From positions 1-8,910 of the forward strand of contig CANHAG010000031.1 of assembly GCA_947458525.1 (NCBI GenBank): a stretch of DNA of 8,910 nucleotides, read 5' to 3'. Position 1 is the stretch's first letter. Every line of letters begins with the position of its first letter. Shown here one piece after another: positions 1 through 5,567 of the stretch. The notes under the pieces were generated by a model, which saw nothing but the letters and a program-made list of their open reading frames with translations, had not been told where the DNA came from and did no database searches. Origin of the DNA: Rhodospirillaceae bacterium (lineage in GTDB: Bacteria; Pseudomonadota; Alphaproteobacteria; Rickettsiales; UBA3002). The translations under genes and the position numbers were made by a program.

Positions 1-483
1 CTTGAAAATGAAATCACCTATGGCTGGCAGTTTGAGGTGCCAGAAGGCGAGCATCTCGTGCCCATCGGCAAGGCGGCGGTGAAGCGGCCGGGAACGGACG
101 TGACGATTGTCGCCTTTTCCATCTGCGTGAAATATGCGCTGGAAGCGGCCGAGCGTCTGGCGGCCGAAGGCATCAGCGCCGAAGTGATTGACCTACGCAC
201 CCTGCGCCCGCTTGATAAACAAACCATCATAGATTCGGTGCGTAAAACCCACCGCCTGATTTCGGTGGAAGAAGGCTGGCCGGTGGCGGGGATTGGTTCG
301 GAAATCGCTGCGATTGCGATGGAGGAATGTTTTGACGATCTGGACGCACCGATGGTGCGCGTTACGGGTAAAGACGTGCCTCTGCCTTATGCCGCGAATC
401 TTGAAAAACTGGCCCTGCCAAAAACCGACGATGTGGTGGAAGCCGCGCGCGGCCTGATCCACCCCCACGCCTTTGCCGCCTGA
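1..483 (+). CDS. pdhB: Pyruvate dehydrogenase E1 component, beta subunit (3' part; start lies upstream of the window)
   Basis: This is the beta subunit of the thiamine-diphosphate-dependent E1, which decarboxylates pyruvate and reductively acetylates the E2 lipoyl group in the cytoplasm. Reading frame 1 is open from the first base, beginning [14 protein letters not shown], so the gene enters from outside and about 160 C-terminal residues are present. Visible E1-beta signatures are the LPIGKA-type stretch (here [13 protein letters not shown]), [34 protein letters not shown] and the C-terminal [18 protein letters not shown]. These belong to the C-terminal transketolase domain; the thiamine-binding half and any N-terminal lipoyl domain would be upstream and cannot be seen. 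The ATG at 37 is internal, not the start. The TGA overlaps the ribosome binding site of the next gene, which supports an operon. E1 alpha (pdhA) is expected just upstream, but that is inference. The call is firm; a branched-chain 2-oxoacid E1 beta is less likely given the E2 and E3 downstream. Confidence 0.96.
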   Translation, partial: LENEITYGWQFEVPEGEHLVPIGKAAVKRPGTDVTIVAFSICVKYALEAAERLAAEGISAEVIDLRTLRPLDKQTIIDSVRKTHRLISVEEGWPVAGIGSEIAAIAMEECFDDLDAPMVRVTGKDVPLPYAANLEKLALPKTDDVVEAARGLIHPHAFAA

Positions 484-488
484 AGGAG
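483..488 (+). promoter_or_regulatory. Ribosome binding site (AAGGAG) of the SIMPL gene
   Basis: AAGGAG overlaps the last base of the pdhB stop. It lies 6 nt before ATG 495 but only 3 nt before the in-frame GTG at 492, so ATG 495 is the better start. No comparable site precedes the internal ATG at 621, which could otherwise have been taken as a start downstream of the repeat. Confidence 0.7.
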
Positions 489-494
489 ATTGTG

Positions 495-1343
495 ATGCGC
501 CATCCGAAAATTCTTCGTCATTGCGAGCGCCAGCGACTCGTAGCGAAGCGAAGAGAGGCGAAGCCAACCAATCCAGCTTGCTCAAGAAACTGGATTGCTT
601 CGTCGTTAACACTTCTCGTAATGACGACCATGATGTGCATGGCTTCGCCAGCGCTTGCGGGTGAGCATCCGTCTATCCGCACCGTCAGCGTGACCGGAGA
701 AGCCGAGCGCAGGGTCGCGCCCGATCAGGCTCAGATGCGCGTCAATCTCAACGCCATGAATGCCAAACTTGCAACCGCGCGGGCGGAGCATAATAAAAAA
801 CTGCAAAAACTGATGGCGATAGCAAAAGACCTCGGCATCCCTGAGAATAAATTACGCACCGAAAGCGCCAGCATGACGCCGGTCTATCGCTGGAACAATA
901 ACAATGTCACGGGTCAAAGTACGCGCACGCTCGAGGGCTACCGCGTGCAGACCATCGTCACCATTACCATCAGTGACCTTGCCAAGGTGGGTGAGGTGAT
1001 GGATCAGGTCATGGGGGCGGGGTTCGAAAAAGGCGCCAACGCCGAATGGGGTGATTTGATTTCGATGCAATATGACATCGCCAACCCAAACAAGGTGCGC
1101 GAAGATTTACTCGCTGCGGCCATTGAAAACGCCAAGTCTAAAGCCGCGCGGATGGCGGCCGCCTCGGGCGATCGCCTCGGCCCCGTCTGGCGGATGCAGG
1201 AGGGCACTACGCCCGATTTTACTCCCCGACCATTCCCGATGATTGGCATGCGCGCGGCGGTTGCGGATAGCGCCGCGGTTGCCCCACCCGCCGGTGAAAC
1301 GGCGCTGACCAGCACCGTCAGCGTGACTTATGAACTCAAATAA
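495..1343 (+). CDS. Secreted SIMPL-domain (DUF541, BP26/OMP28-like) protein inside the PDH operon
   Basis: The 282-residue product is a predicted periplasmic protein of the SIMPL family (PF04402), which includes Brucella BP26/OMP28 and E. coli YggE. Members are linked to oxidative-stress tolerance or envelope function, but no biochemical activity is settled. Family features are the start [19 protein letters not shown] (about 60-78), the helical stretch [21 protein letters not shown], the [11 protein letters not shown] motif, [14 protein letters not shown], the [12 protein letters not shown] helix, and the closing beta strand [11 protein letters not shown]. The N-terminus is odd: residues 8-44 are encoded by a palindromic repeat that gives a long, very basic n-region ([16 protein letters not shown]) and part of the hydrophobic core. 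The core continues to an ASPALA|GEH signal peptidase I site after residue 55. ATG 495 was chosen for its AAGGAG at 6 nt; GTG 492 would add one residue. The gene lies 11 nt after pdhB and 26 nt before pdhC, so co-transcription is likely. A direct PDH role is not implied, since PDH is cytoplasmic. Confidence 0.88.
   Translation: MRHPKILRHCERQRLVAKRREAKPTNPACSRNWIASSLTLLVMTTMMCMASPALAGEHPSIRTVSVTGEAERRVAPDQAQMRVNLNAMNAKLATARAEHNKKLQKLMAIAKDLGIPENKLRTESASMTPVYRWNNNNVTGQSTRTLEGYRVQTIVTITISDLAKVGEVMDQVMGAGFEKGANAEWGDLISMQYDIANPNKVREDLLAAAIENAKSKAARMAAASGDRLGPVWRMQEGTTPDFTPRPFPMIGMRAAVADSAAVAPPAGETALTSTVSVTYELK
516..626 (+). repeat. Dispersed palindromic repeat inserted in-frame in the SIMPL signal-peptide region
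   Basis: This is an imperfect inverted repeat of 111 bp, exactly 37 codons. The outer arms CGTCATTGCGAG (516-527) and CTCGTAATGACG (615-626) pair at 11 of 12 positions. The inner arms CAATCCAG (569-576) and CTGGATTG (590-597) pair perfectly around a 13-nt loop. The left arm is longer than the right, with a purine-rich stretch of short AGCGAAGCG-like repeats between the two pairing blocks. The general form (TCATTGCGAG ... CAATCCAG / CTGGATTG ... AATGA) matches a repeat class I know to be scattered in alphaproteobacterial and other genomes, often translated as RHCE-type or ASLAMT-type peptides. The exact family name and copy number cannot be determined here. I see no second copy in this window. 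It resembles the Rickettsia palindromic elements in being tolerated in-frame within a gene; that is an analogy, not a claimed homology. Confidence 0.8.
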
Positions 1344-1369
1344 CGAGAACCGACAAAAGGAAAAAAACG

Positions 1370-2695
1370 ATGCCGATAGAAATTCTGATGCCCGCACTCT
1401 CGCCGACCATGACGGAAGGCAACCTCGCCAAATGGACGAAGAAGGAGGGCGACAAGGTCAAGCCCGGCGAGGTCATCGCTGAGATTGAAACCGATAAGGC
1501 GACGATGGAAGTCGAAGCGGTGGATGAAGGCATTATTGGCAAAATCGTCGTCGCCGCCGGCACGGAAGCGGTGAAGGTGAATGACGTTATCGCCCTGCTG
1601 CTTGAGGCGGGCGAAGATAAAAAAGCCCTCGCAAACTGGAAGCCGAAAGCTGCCCCGGGTGCGGCAGCCAGTGAAGCGAAAGCTGCGCCTCTTACATCCC
1701 CACCGCCTGCGGGGGGGAATGAGGGGGGGAAAGCGCCCGTGGCATCGGTTGCCCCTAGCGCCCCGGCACTTGCTCCCAAAGCTCCGGTCGCGCCCGCCGC
1801 ACCCATCGCCGCACCCCGCGCCTCGGGCGAGCGCGTGGCGGCGAGCCCGCTTGCTAAGCGTATCGCCAAACAGCGCGGGATTAATCTTTCGAATGTGATT
1901 GGTTCCGGCCCCAAGGGTCGCATCACTAAAATTGATGTCGAACAGGCGCAATCCGGCGGTGGCGGGCAGATTCGCCGCCACCCGACGGAGTTTGTGCAGG
2001 TTCCCAATACCAGTATGCGTAAGGTGATCGCCAAGCGCCTGCAGGAATCAAAACAGACCGTGCCGCATTTTTATCTGACGGTCGAAGTTGAAATTGACGC
2101 GCTGATGGAAGCGCGCCAGCAGCTCAATGAATACGCCACCGCGCAAGCCGGAAAAGACGGTAAACCGCCCTATAAACTCTCGGTCAATGATATGGTCATC
2201 AAGGCCGTGGCGCTGGCGCTGCGCGATAAACCAAGCTGCAACGCCTCATGGTATGATGACGCGATCATTCAATATAACAACGTGGATATTTCGGTGGCGG
2301 TCGCAACCGATGGCGGCCTTATTACCCCCATCATCCGCAATGCTGATCAGAAATCCCTGCCGCAGATTTCAAATGAAATGAAAGAACTCGCCAAGCGCGC
2401 ACGCGAAAATAAATTGAAGCCCGAGGAATTTCAGGGCGGCGGTTTCTCCATCTCCAATCTGGGTATGTATGGCGTGAAGACGTTTCAGGCCATTATCAAC
2501 CCGCCGCAGGCCTGTATTCTTGCCGTCGGCGCTGGCGAAGAAGTGGTGCGGGTGCGCGAGGGTTCGGTGGTCGCTGTGAATGTGATGAGCCTGACGCTCT
2601 CGGTAGATCACCGCGCGGTAGACGGGGCACTGGGTGCGGAATATCTGCAGGCGCTCAAACGTTACATTGAACAGCCCGTGCTGATGTTTGTCTAA
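1370..2695 (+). CDS. pdhC: Dihydrolipoamide acetyltransferase, E2 core of the pyruvate dehydrogenase complex
   Basis: E2 carries the acetyl group on lipoyl-lysine from E1 and transfers it to CoA, and its trimers form the structural core that binds E1 and E3. The 441-residue protein shows the standard order. One lipoyl domain (2-80) has lipoylation site K43 in ETDKATMEV. An Ala/Pro-rich linker (about 92-152) follows. The E1/E3-binding domain (156-193) reads [16 protein letters not shown] ... [16 protein letters not shown]. After a second short linker, the catalytic domain (about 210-441) ends in the active-site motif HRAVDG with H414 and D418. A single lipoyl domain and this length are usual for alphaproteobacterial E2. 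ATG 1370 has AAAAGGA 8 nt upstream and begins the lipoyl domain directly ([14 protein letters not shown]). In the linker, residues 108-120 ([13 protein letters not shown]) depart from the Ala/Pro pattern and are encoded by a GC-rich hairpin. The TAA stop overlaps the ATG of the next gene. Neighbouring E1 and E3 genes point to pyruvate, not 2-oxoglutarate, as substrate. Confidence 0.97.
   Translation: MPIEILMPALSPTMTEGNLAKWTKKEGDKVKPGEVIAEIETDKATMEVEAVDEGIIGKIVVAAGTEAVKVNDVIALLLEAGEDKKALANWKPKAAPGAAASEAKAAPLTSPPPAGGNEGGKAPVASVAPSAPALAPKAPVAPAAPIAAPRASGERVAASPLAKRIAKQRGINLSNVIGSGPKGRITKIDVEQAQSGGGGQIRRHPTEFVQVPNTSMRKVIAKRLQESKQTVPHFYLTVEVEIDALMEARQQLNEYATAQAGKDGKPPYKLSVNDMVIKAVALALRDKPSCNASWYDDAIIQYNNVDISVAVATDGGLITPIIRNADQKSLPQISNEMKELAKRARENKLKPEEFQGGGFSISNLGMYGVKTFQAIINPPQACILAVGAGEEVVRVREGSVVAVNVMSLTLSVDHRAVDGALGAEYLQALKRYIEQPVLMFV
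1688..1730 (+). repeat. GC-rich imperfect palindrome within the E2 linker coding sequence
   Basis: The stem TCCCCACCGC (1697-1706) pairs with GCGGGGGGGA (1709-1718) with one mismatch and a CT turn. A further G run (1723-1729) faces a C/T-rich flank (1688-1693). It encodes [13 protein letters not shown] and keeps the frame. The C-run/G-run form, translated as SPPPAG-type peptides, resembles small mobile hairpin repeats seen in many proteobacterial genomes, but one copy is weak evidence. It could also simply be a low-complexity part of the linker. Confidence 0.4.
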
Positions 2696-3030
2696 TGGCA
2701 GAATATATCTGCAGCGCATGCGGATATGAGGGAAATGCCAGACGCCGCAAACGCGGCAGCGCGGCACTGGAATGGGCGCTGTGGTTGGTGCTTCTGTTCC
2801 CGGGTCCGCCTTACAGCATCTGGCGGCGGGTAGGGGTGAGTAAAGAGTGCCCGCATTGCCACAAAGAAACGATCGTGAGGCTGAATTCGGGCGAGGGATG
2901 GGCGGTTAAGAAGCGGATGGACAGGGAGCTCGGGCTTGTGGCGGAATCTCTTAATCAACCTTCCAACAGTGCCGTGCGGCAGTTTGAGGAGATAAAAACG
3001 AAAAAACCGGTGAATCCGGATCAGTGGTGA
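2695..3030 (+). CDS. Small zinc-ribbon protein with one predicted membrane segment; function unknown
   Basis: I do not recognise a named family for this 111-residue protein. Two cysteine pairs, C6-x2-C9 (YICSACGYEG) and C52-x2-C55 (CPHCHKE), are spaced like the knuckles of a zinc ribbon. They are separated by a basic stretch (RRRKRG, 16-21) and a hydrophobic segment (about 23-43, with EWALWLVLLFPGPPYSIW) likely to be a single membrane helix or hairpin. The basic side before the helix suggests both knuckles may end up near the cytoplasmic face. The C-terminal 50 residues are polar and charged, with no motif I can name. Its ATG shares a base with the pdhC stop (TAATG), so translation is probably coupled to E2, and lpdA follows after 51 nt. 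Position inside the operon suggests co-expression with PDH, not a known function. The conserved-looking cysteines and coupling argue that it is a real gene. Confidence 0.78.
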   Translation: MAEYICSACGYEGNARRRKRGSAALEWALWLVLLFPGPPYSIWRRVGVSKECPHCHKETIVRLNSGEGWAVKKRMDRELGLVAESLNQPSNSAVRQFEEIKTKKPVNPDQW

Positions 3031-3081
3031 AGTATTGACGAAGGGCGTGTGCCCGATTGATGAATCTATAAGGAGTATGCG

Positions 3082-4479
3082 ATGAGCGAACAATTTGATG
3101 TGGTGATTATCGGTGGTGGGCCGGGTGGCTATGTGGCGGCGATTCGTGCCGCGCAGCTGGGGATGAAAACGGCGCTTGTCGAGCGCGAGCATCTGGGGGG
3201 CATTTGCCTTAACTGGGGCTGTATTCCCACCAAAGCTTTGCTGCGCTCCTCGGAAATTTACCACACGCTGCAGCATCTGGACGCTTATGGAATGAGCGCC
3301 AAGGGTATCAGTTTTGACCTGAAAAAAATCGTCGCCCGTTCGCGCGATGTTTCCGCCCAGCTTACCAAGGGCATCGGGTTTTTGATGAAGAAACATAAAG
3401 TCACCGTGTTTGACGGGGCAGGCGCACTCGCCGGCCGCGGCAAGGTAAGCGTGACGAAGGATAAGAAACATGTCGCAGCACTGGAAGCCAAACATATCAT
3501 CATTGCCACCGGTGCGCGGGCGCGGGTGCTGCCGGGGCTTGAGCCTGACGGAAAACTGATCCTGACCTATAAGGAAGCGATGGTGCCGACGACCATGCCC
3601 AAATCCCTGCTGGTGGTCGGTTCAGGCGCGATTGGAATTGAGTTTGCGAGTTTCTACCGCACGTTCGGCGTTGAGGTCACAGTGGTGGAGGTGCAGGACC
3701 GGATTCTGCCGGTGGAGGATGAAGAAATCTCCAAACTTGCCCATAAATCTTTTGAGGGTGAGGGCATGAAAATCCGCACCGCGACGACCGTAAAAGCACT
3801 CAAGAAAAGCGCGAATAGCGTGACTGCGACGCTCGAGACGAAGGACGGTAAGAAAGAGACACTCACCGTTGACCGGGTGATTATGGCGGTGGGGATTGTG
3901 GGCAACACCGAAGGGCTGGGGCTTGAGGGCACGAAAGTGAAAATCGAGCGCGGCCAGATCGTGATTGATGGCATGTGCCGCACCCATGAGCCGGGGGTCT
4001 ATGCGATTGGCGACGTGGCGGGCGCGCCCTGGCTTGCCCATAAAGCCAGCCATGAGGGCGTGATCTGCGTGGAGGCGATTGCGGGGCATCACCCGCACCC
4101 CATGGCGCGCGAGCAGATTCCGGGCTGCACCTATTGCCGCCCGCAGATTGCTTCTGTGGGGCTCACCGAAAAAGCAGCGAAGGAAAAAGGGCTTGAGGTG
4201 AAAGTCGGCCGGTTTCCCTTCCACGGCAACGGCAAGGCCATTGCGCTGGGCGAACCGCAGGGGCTCATCAAAACCGTGTTCAATGCCAAAACGGGAGAGC
4301 TGCTTGGCGCCCATATGATCGGGGCGGAAGTGACGGAGCTGATTCAGGGCTATGTTATCGGCATGACGCTTGAGGCGACCGAGGCCGAGCTGATGCACAC
4401 CATCTTCCCGCATCCGACCTTGAGCGAGATGATGCATGAGTCGGTGCTCGATGCGTTTGGCCGTGCGCTGCATATCTAA
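3082..4479 (+). CDS. lpdA: Dihydrolipoamide dehydrogenase, E3 of the pyruvate dehydrogenase complex
   Basis: This FAD-dependent enzyme reoxidises the dihydrolipoyl groups of E2 and passes the electrons to NAD+. All expected elements are present in 465 residues: the FAD dinucleotide fold IIGGGPGGYVAAIRAAQLG (G11, G13, G16); the redox disulfide in GGICLNWGCIPTKALL (C42 and C47); the NAD-binding fold LLVVGSGAIGIEFASFY (G180, G182, G185); the second FAD contact YAIGDVAG (G310, D311); and the C-terminal dimer interface supplying the catalytic pair H444 and E449 in HPTLSE. The CLNWGC form of the redox motif fits the alphaproteobacterial PDH-type E3. ATG 3082 has AAGGAG 6 nt upstream. The enzyme may also serve other 2-oxoacid complexes or the glycine cleavage system, as E3 does in many bacteria, but its position makes PDH the main partner. 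No convincing terminator follows it, so transcription may continue into the regulator downstream. Confidence 0.97.
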   Translation: MSEQFDVVIIGGGPGGYVAAIRAAQLGMKTALVEREHLGGICLNWGCIPTKALLRSSEIYHTLQHLDAYGMSAKGISFDLKKIVARSRDVSAQLTKGIGFLMKKHKVTVFDGAGALAGRGKVSVTKDKKHVAALEAKHIIIATGARARVLPGLEPDGKLILTYKEAMVPTTMPKSLLVVGSGAIGIEFASFYRTFGVEVTVVEVQDRILPVEDEEISKLAHKSFEGEGMKIRTATTVKALKKSANSVTATLETKDGKKETLTVDRVIMAVGIVGNTEGLGLEGTKVKIERGQIVIDGMCRTHEPGVYAIGDVAGAPWLAHKASHEGVICVEAIAGHHPHPMAREQIPGCTYCRPQIASVGLTEKAAKEKGLEVKVGRFPFHGNGKAIALGEPQGLIKTVFNAKTGELLGAHMIGAEVTELIQGYVIGMTLEATEAELMHTIFPHPTLSEMMHESVLDAFGRALHI

Positions 4480-4617
4480 GCACTGTAAGTAAAAAATCGA
4501 AAAAAGACCCCTTTCACGGAATTCATTTTCTGGTGGATAAGATGCGGCTGTAGCTGGAAAAAGGATTGTTTTTTTGATAAACATCCATTCAGTTTTCTTT
4601 GTACAGGGGTTCAGAAA

Positions 4618-5361
4618 ATGCCAAGAACAAGCTCAAAAACCGCAAGAAAAACAGACCTTATCCACGCCGCGCTTGATTCAATCGCCAAGCGCGGGCTGAT
4701 GGAAACCACCATCACCCATATTGCCAAAGGTGCGGGCATGAGCCGCGGCATCATCAATTTTTATTTTACCAGTAAGGAGATGATGCAGCGCGAGACGCTG
4801 AAATTTCTGATCGACGAATATGAATCCATCTGGGAAGCCGCGCTGCAGGAGGCCGGAGAAGATGGCCGCCGCCGGCTGGCAGCCCTCGTACAGGTGCATT
4901 TTGACAAGAAGCTTTGCTCGGCGCGCAGGCTCAACGTGATGTCGGCATTCTGGGGGCACGCGGCGACGCAGGCCAGCTACCGTAATCAGCTGGAAGCGGC
5001 AGATCTCAAGCTCGAAACCGCGCTCACGGAAGCCCTCGCCCATCTTAACGGCTCTCCGCTTGAAGAAGCGCGGCGCCATGCGCGTCAGCTCCATGCGCTG
5101 ATCCGCGGATTGTGGCTTGCCTTCATGCTCAACCCTCAGGCAGTCGCGCGCGAGGCGCTGGCGGCTGAGTGTTTCTCGTTTGTAGATCGGCTCTCGGGCG
5201 CACCGGTGCGGGTGATTGCACCGGCCAATTTAAGTGTGGTGGCGCCGGAAAAACCCGCGCGACCCAAGGCCTTGAAAAAAACCAGACCGGAGGCGGTAAA
5301 GAAAAAGACCGAAGCGCCAGCGCAGATGGATATTGAGGATCTCTTTGCCGTGCGGCGCTGA
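4618..5361 (+). CDS. TetR-family transcriptional regulator, BetI-like, with a Lys/Pro-rich C-terminal tail
   Basis: The 247-residue product is a predicted DNA-binding repressor. Residues 10-60 form the TetR DNA-binding domain: RKTDLIHAALDSIAKRG, then the helix-turn-helix TTITHIAKGAGMSRGIINFYF (30-50) and SKEMM. The ligand-binding core (about 60-193) has the BetI-like features NVMSAFWGHAA, a helix near YRNQLEAADL, and ARQLHALIRGLWLAFML. The family name does not fix the ligand, and nothing here indicates choline or betaine genes, so BetI is a structural likeness only. Residues about 195-247 are an added tail rich in Lys, Pro and Ala, ending in the acidic-hydrophobic MDIEDLFAVRR, which ordinary BetI proteins lack as far as I recall. 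ATG 4618 has AGGGG 8 nt upstream. The 138-bp gap after lpdA is AT-richer and may hold its own promoter, but no clear boxes or palindromic operator were found. Targets could be PDH, itself, or remote genes. A terminator overlaps its stop. Confidence 0.88.
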   Translation: MPRTSSKTARKTDLIHAALDSIAKRGLMETTITHIAKGAGMSRGIINFYFTSKEMMQRETLKFLIDEYESIWEAALQEAGEDGRRRLAALVQVHFDKKLCSARRLNVMSAFWGHAATQASYRNQLEAADLKLETALTEALAHLNGSPLEEARRHARQLHALIRGLWLAFMLNPQAVAREALAAECFSFVDRLSGAPVRVIAPANLSVVAPEKPARPKALKKTRPEAVKKKTEAPAQMDIEDLFAVRR

Positions 5362-5390
5362 CAGCACCGGCACAAAACGGGCTGTTTTTT
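5361..5390 (+). terminator. Rho-independent terminator after the TetR gene
   Basis: ACAGC (5361-5365) pairs with GCTGT (5381-5385) and, past one bulged A, CCG (5367-5369) pairs with CGG (5378-5380). This gives an 8-bp stem with an 8-nt loop. A run of six T including the stem's last base (5385-5390) follows, then CTTT. The first base belongs to the TetR TGA stop. It probably ends the transcript carrying the regulator, and perhaps the whole PDH operon. Confidence 0.75.
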
Positions 5391-5400
5391 CTTTATCATC

Positions 5401-5547
5401 TTGCTCATCTGCGGGGCGCTCGCCCCGGCCATTGATGCCTTTTTGGTGTACTGCGACAACATTCCATGGCATAATCTTCCCGATAACAAAGGGTATGCGC
5501 TTGAATTCTTGCGTTTGCTCAATCGCAGTGCAAGGCTGATACATTAA
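5401..5547 (+). CDS. Possible small non-ATG ORF: hydrophobic N-terminus plus polar tail (uncertain)
   Basis: The frame after the TetR stop stays open to TAA at 5545. From the TTG at 5401 it reads LLICGALAPAIDAFL, which looks like a short membrane or signal segment, then VYCDNIPWHNLPDNKGYALE and FLRLLNRSARLIH, 48 residues in all. The codons look like those of the neighbouring genes and the hydrophobic-then-polar layout is protein-like. Against it, there is no ATG in the frame, no ribosome binding site before the TTG, and it begins just after a terminator. It could be a real small gene, the remnant of a decayed gene, or chance. I recognise no family. Start and existence are both uncertain. Confidence 0.18.
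   Translation: MLICGALAPAIDAFLVYCDNIPWHNLPDNKGYALEFLRLLNRSARLIH
5467..5475 (+). promoter_or_regulatory. Candidate extended -10 promoter element for the subtilase gene
   Basis: TGGCATAAT combines a TGn extension with CATAAT (five of six consensus bases), about 90 nt before the GTG start and beyond the TetR terminator. No good -35 box stands at 16-18 nt; the nearest, TTGGTG at 5443, is 21 nt away. A gene in this place needs its own promoter, which makes the site plausible, but the match rests on one short box. Confidence 0.25.
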
Positions 5548-5552
5548 GAATC

Positions 5553-5557
5553 AGGAG
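5553..5557 (+). promoter_or_regulatory. Ribosome binding site (AGGAG) for the GTG start of the subtilase gene
   Basis: AGGAG lies 10 nt before GTG 5568, the first usual start codon in the long frame. No in-frame ATG occurs before the hydrophobic core of the signal peptide, so this site decides the start. Confidence 0.55.
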
Positions 5558-5567
5558 ACTTTTTCTG

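Noticed and set aside
193..612. 139-codon minus-strand ORF across the end of pdhB and the repeat
   Set aside because: It is antisense to a clear E1-beta gene and its N-terminal part is only the translated palindromic repeat. No ribosome binding site or family was seen.
3043..3054. GGGC/GCCC hairpin between the zinc-ribbon gene and lpdA as a terminator
   Set aside because: It has only four base pairs and no T run follows, so it would not stop transcription within the operon.
3035..3072. TTGACG (3035-3040) and TATAAG (3067-3072) as a promoter before lpdA
   Set aside because: The boxes are 26 nt apart, far from the 16-18 nt needed, and TATAAG overlaps the ribosome binding site of lpdA. The gene fits better as part of the operon.
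3622..4584. 320-codon minus-strand ORF opposite lpdA
   Set aside because: It is antisense to an intact E3 gene with all catalytic motifs. Its His/Arg/Phe-rich composition is typical of the opposite strand of a GC-rich gene.
4569..4602. T run and TTGATA upstream of the TetR gene as terminator of lpdA or promoter
   Set aside because: No stem precedes the T run, and no acceptable -10 box stands 16-18 nt after TTGATA.
4524..4620. CATTTTCTG (4524-4532) and CAGAAAATG (4612-4620) as operator half-sites of the TetR regulator
   Set aside because: The arms match perfectly, but they are about 80 nt apart and the second includes the start codon. TetR operators are compact palindromes, and a 9-bp match in AT-rich DNA can be chance.
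5412..5427. CGGGGC/GCCCCG hairpin as a second terminator or regulatory RNA
   Set aside because: The stem is strong but is not followed directly by T residues, and it lies in the possible small ORF, where ordinary GC-rich codons explain it.
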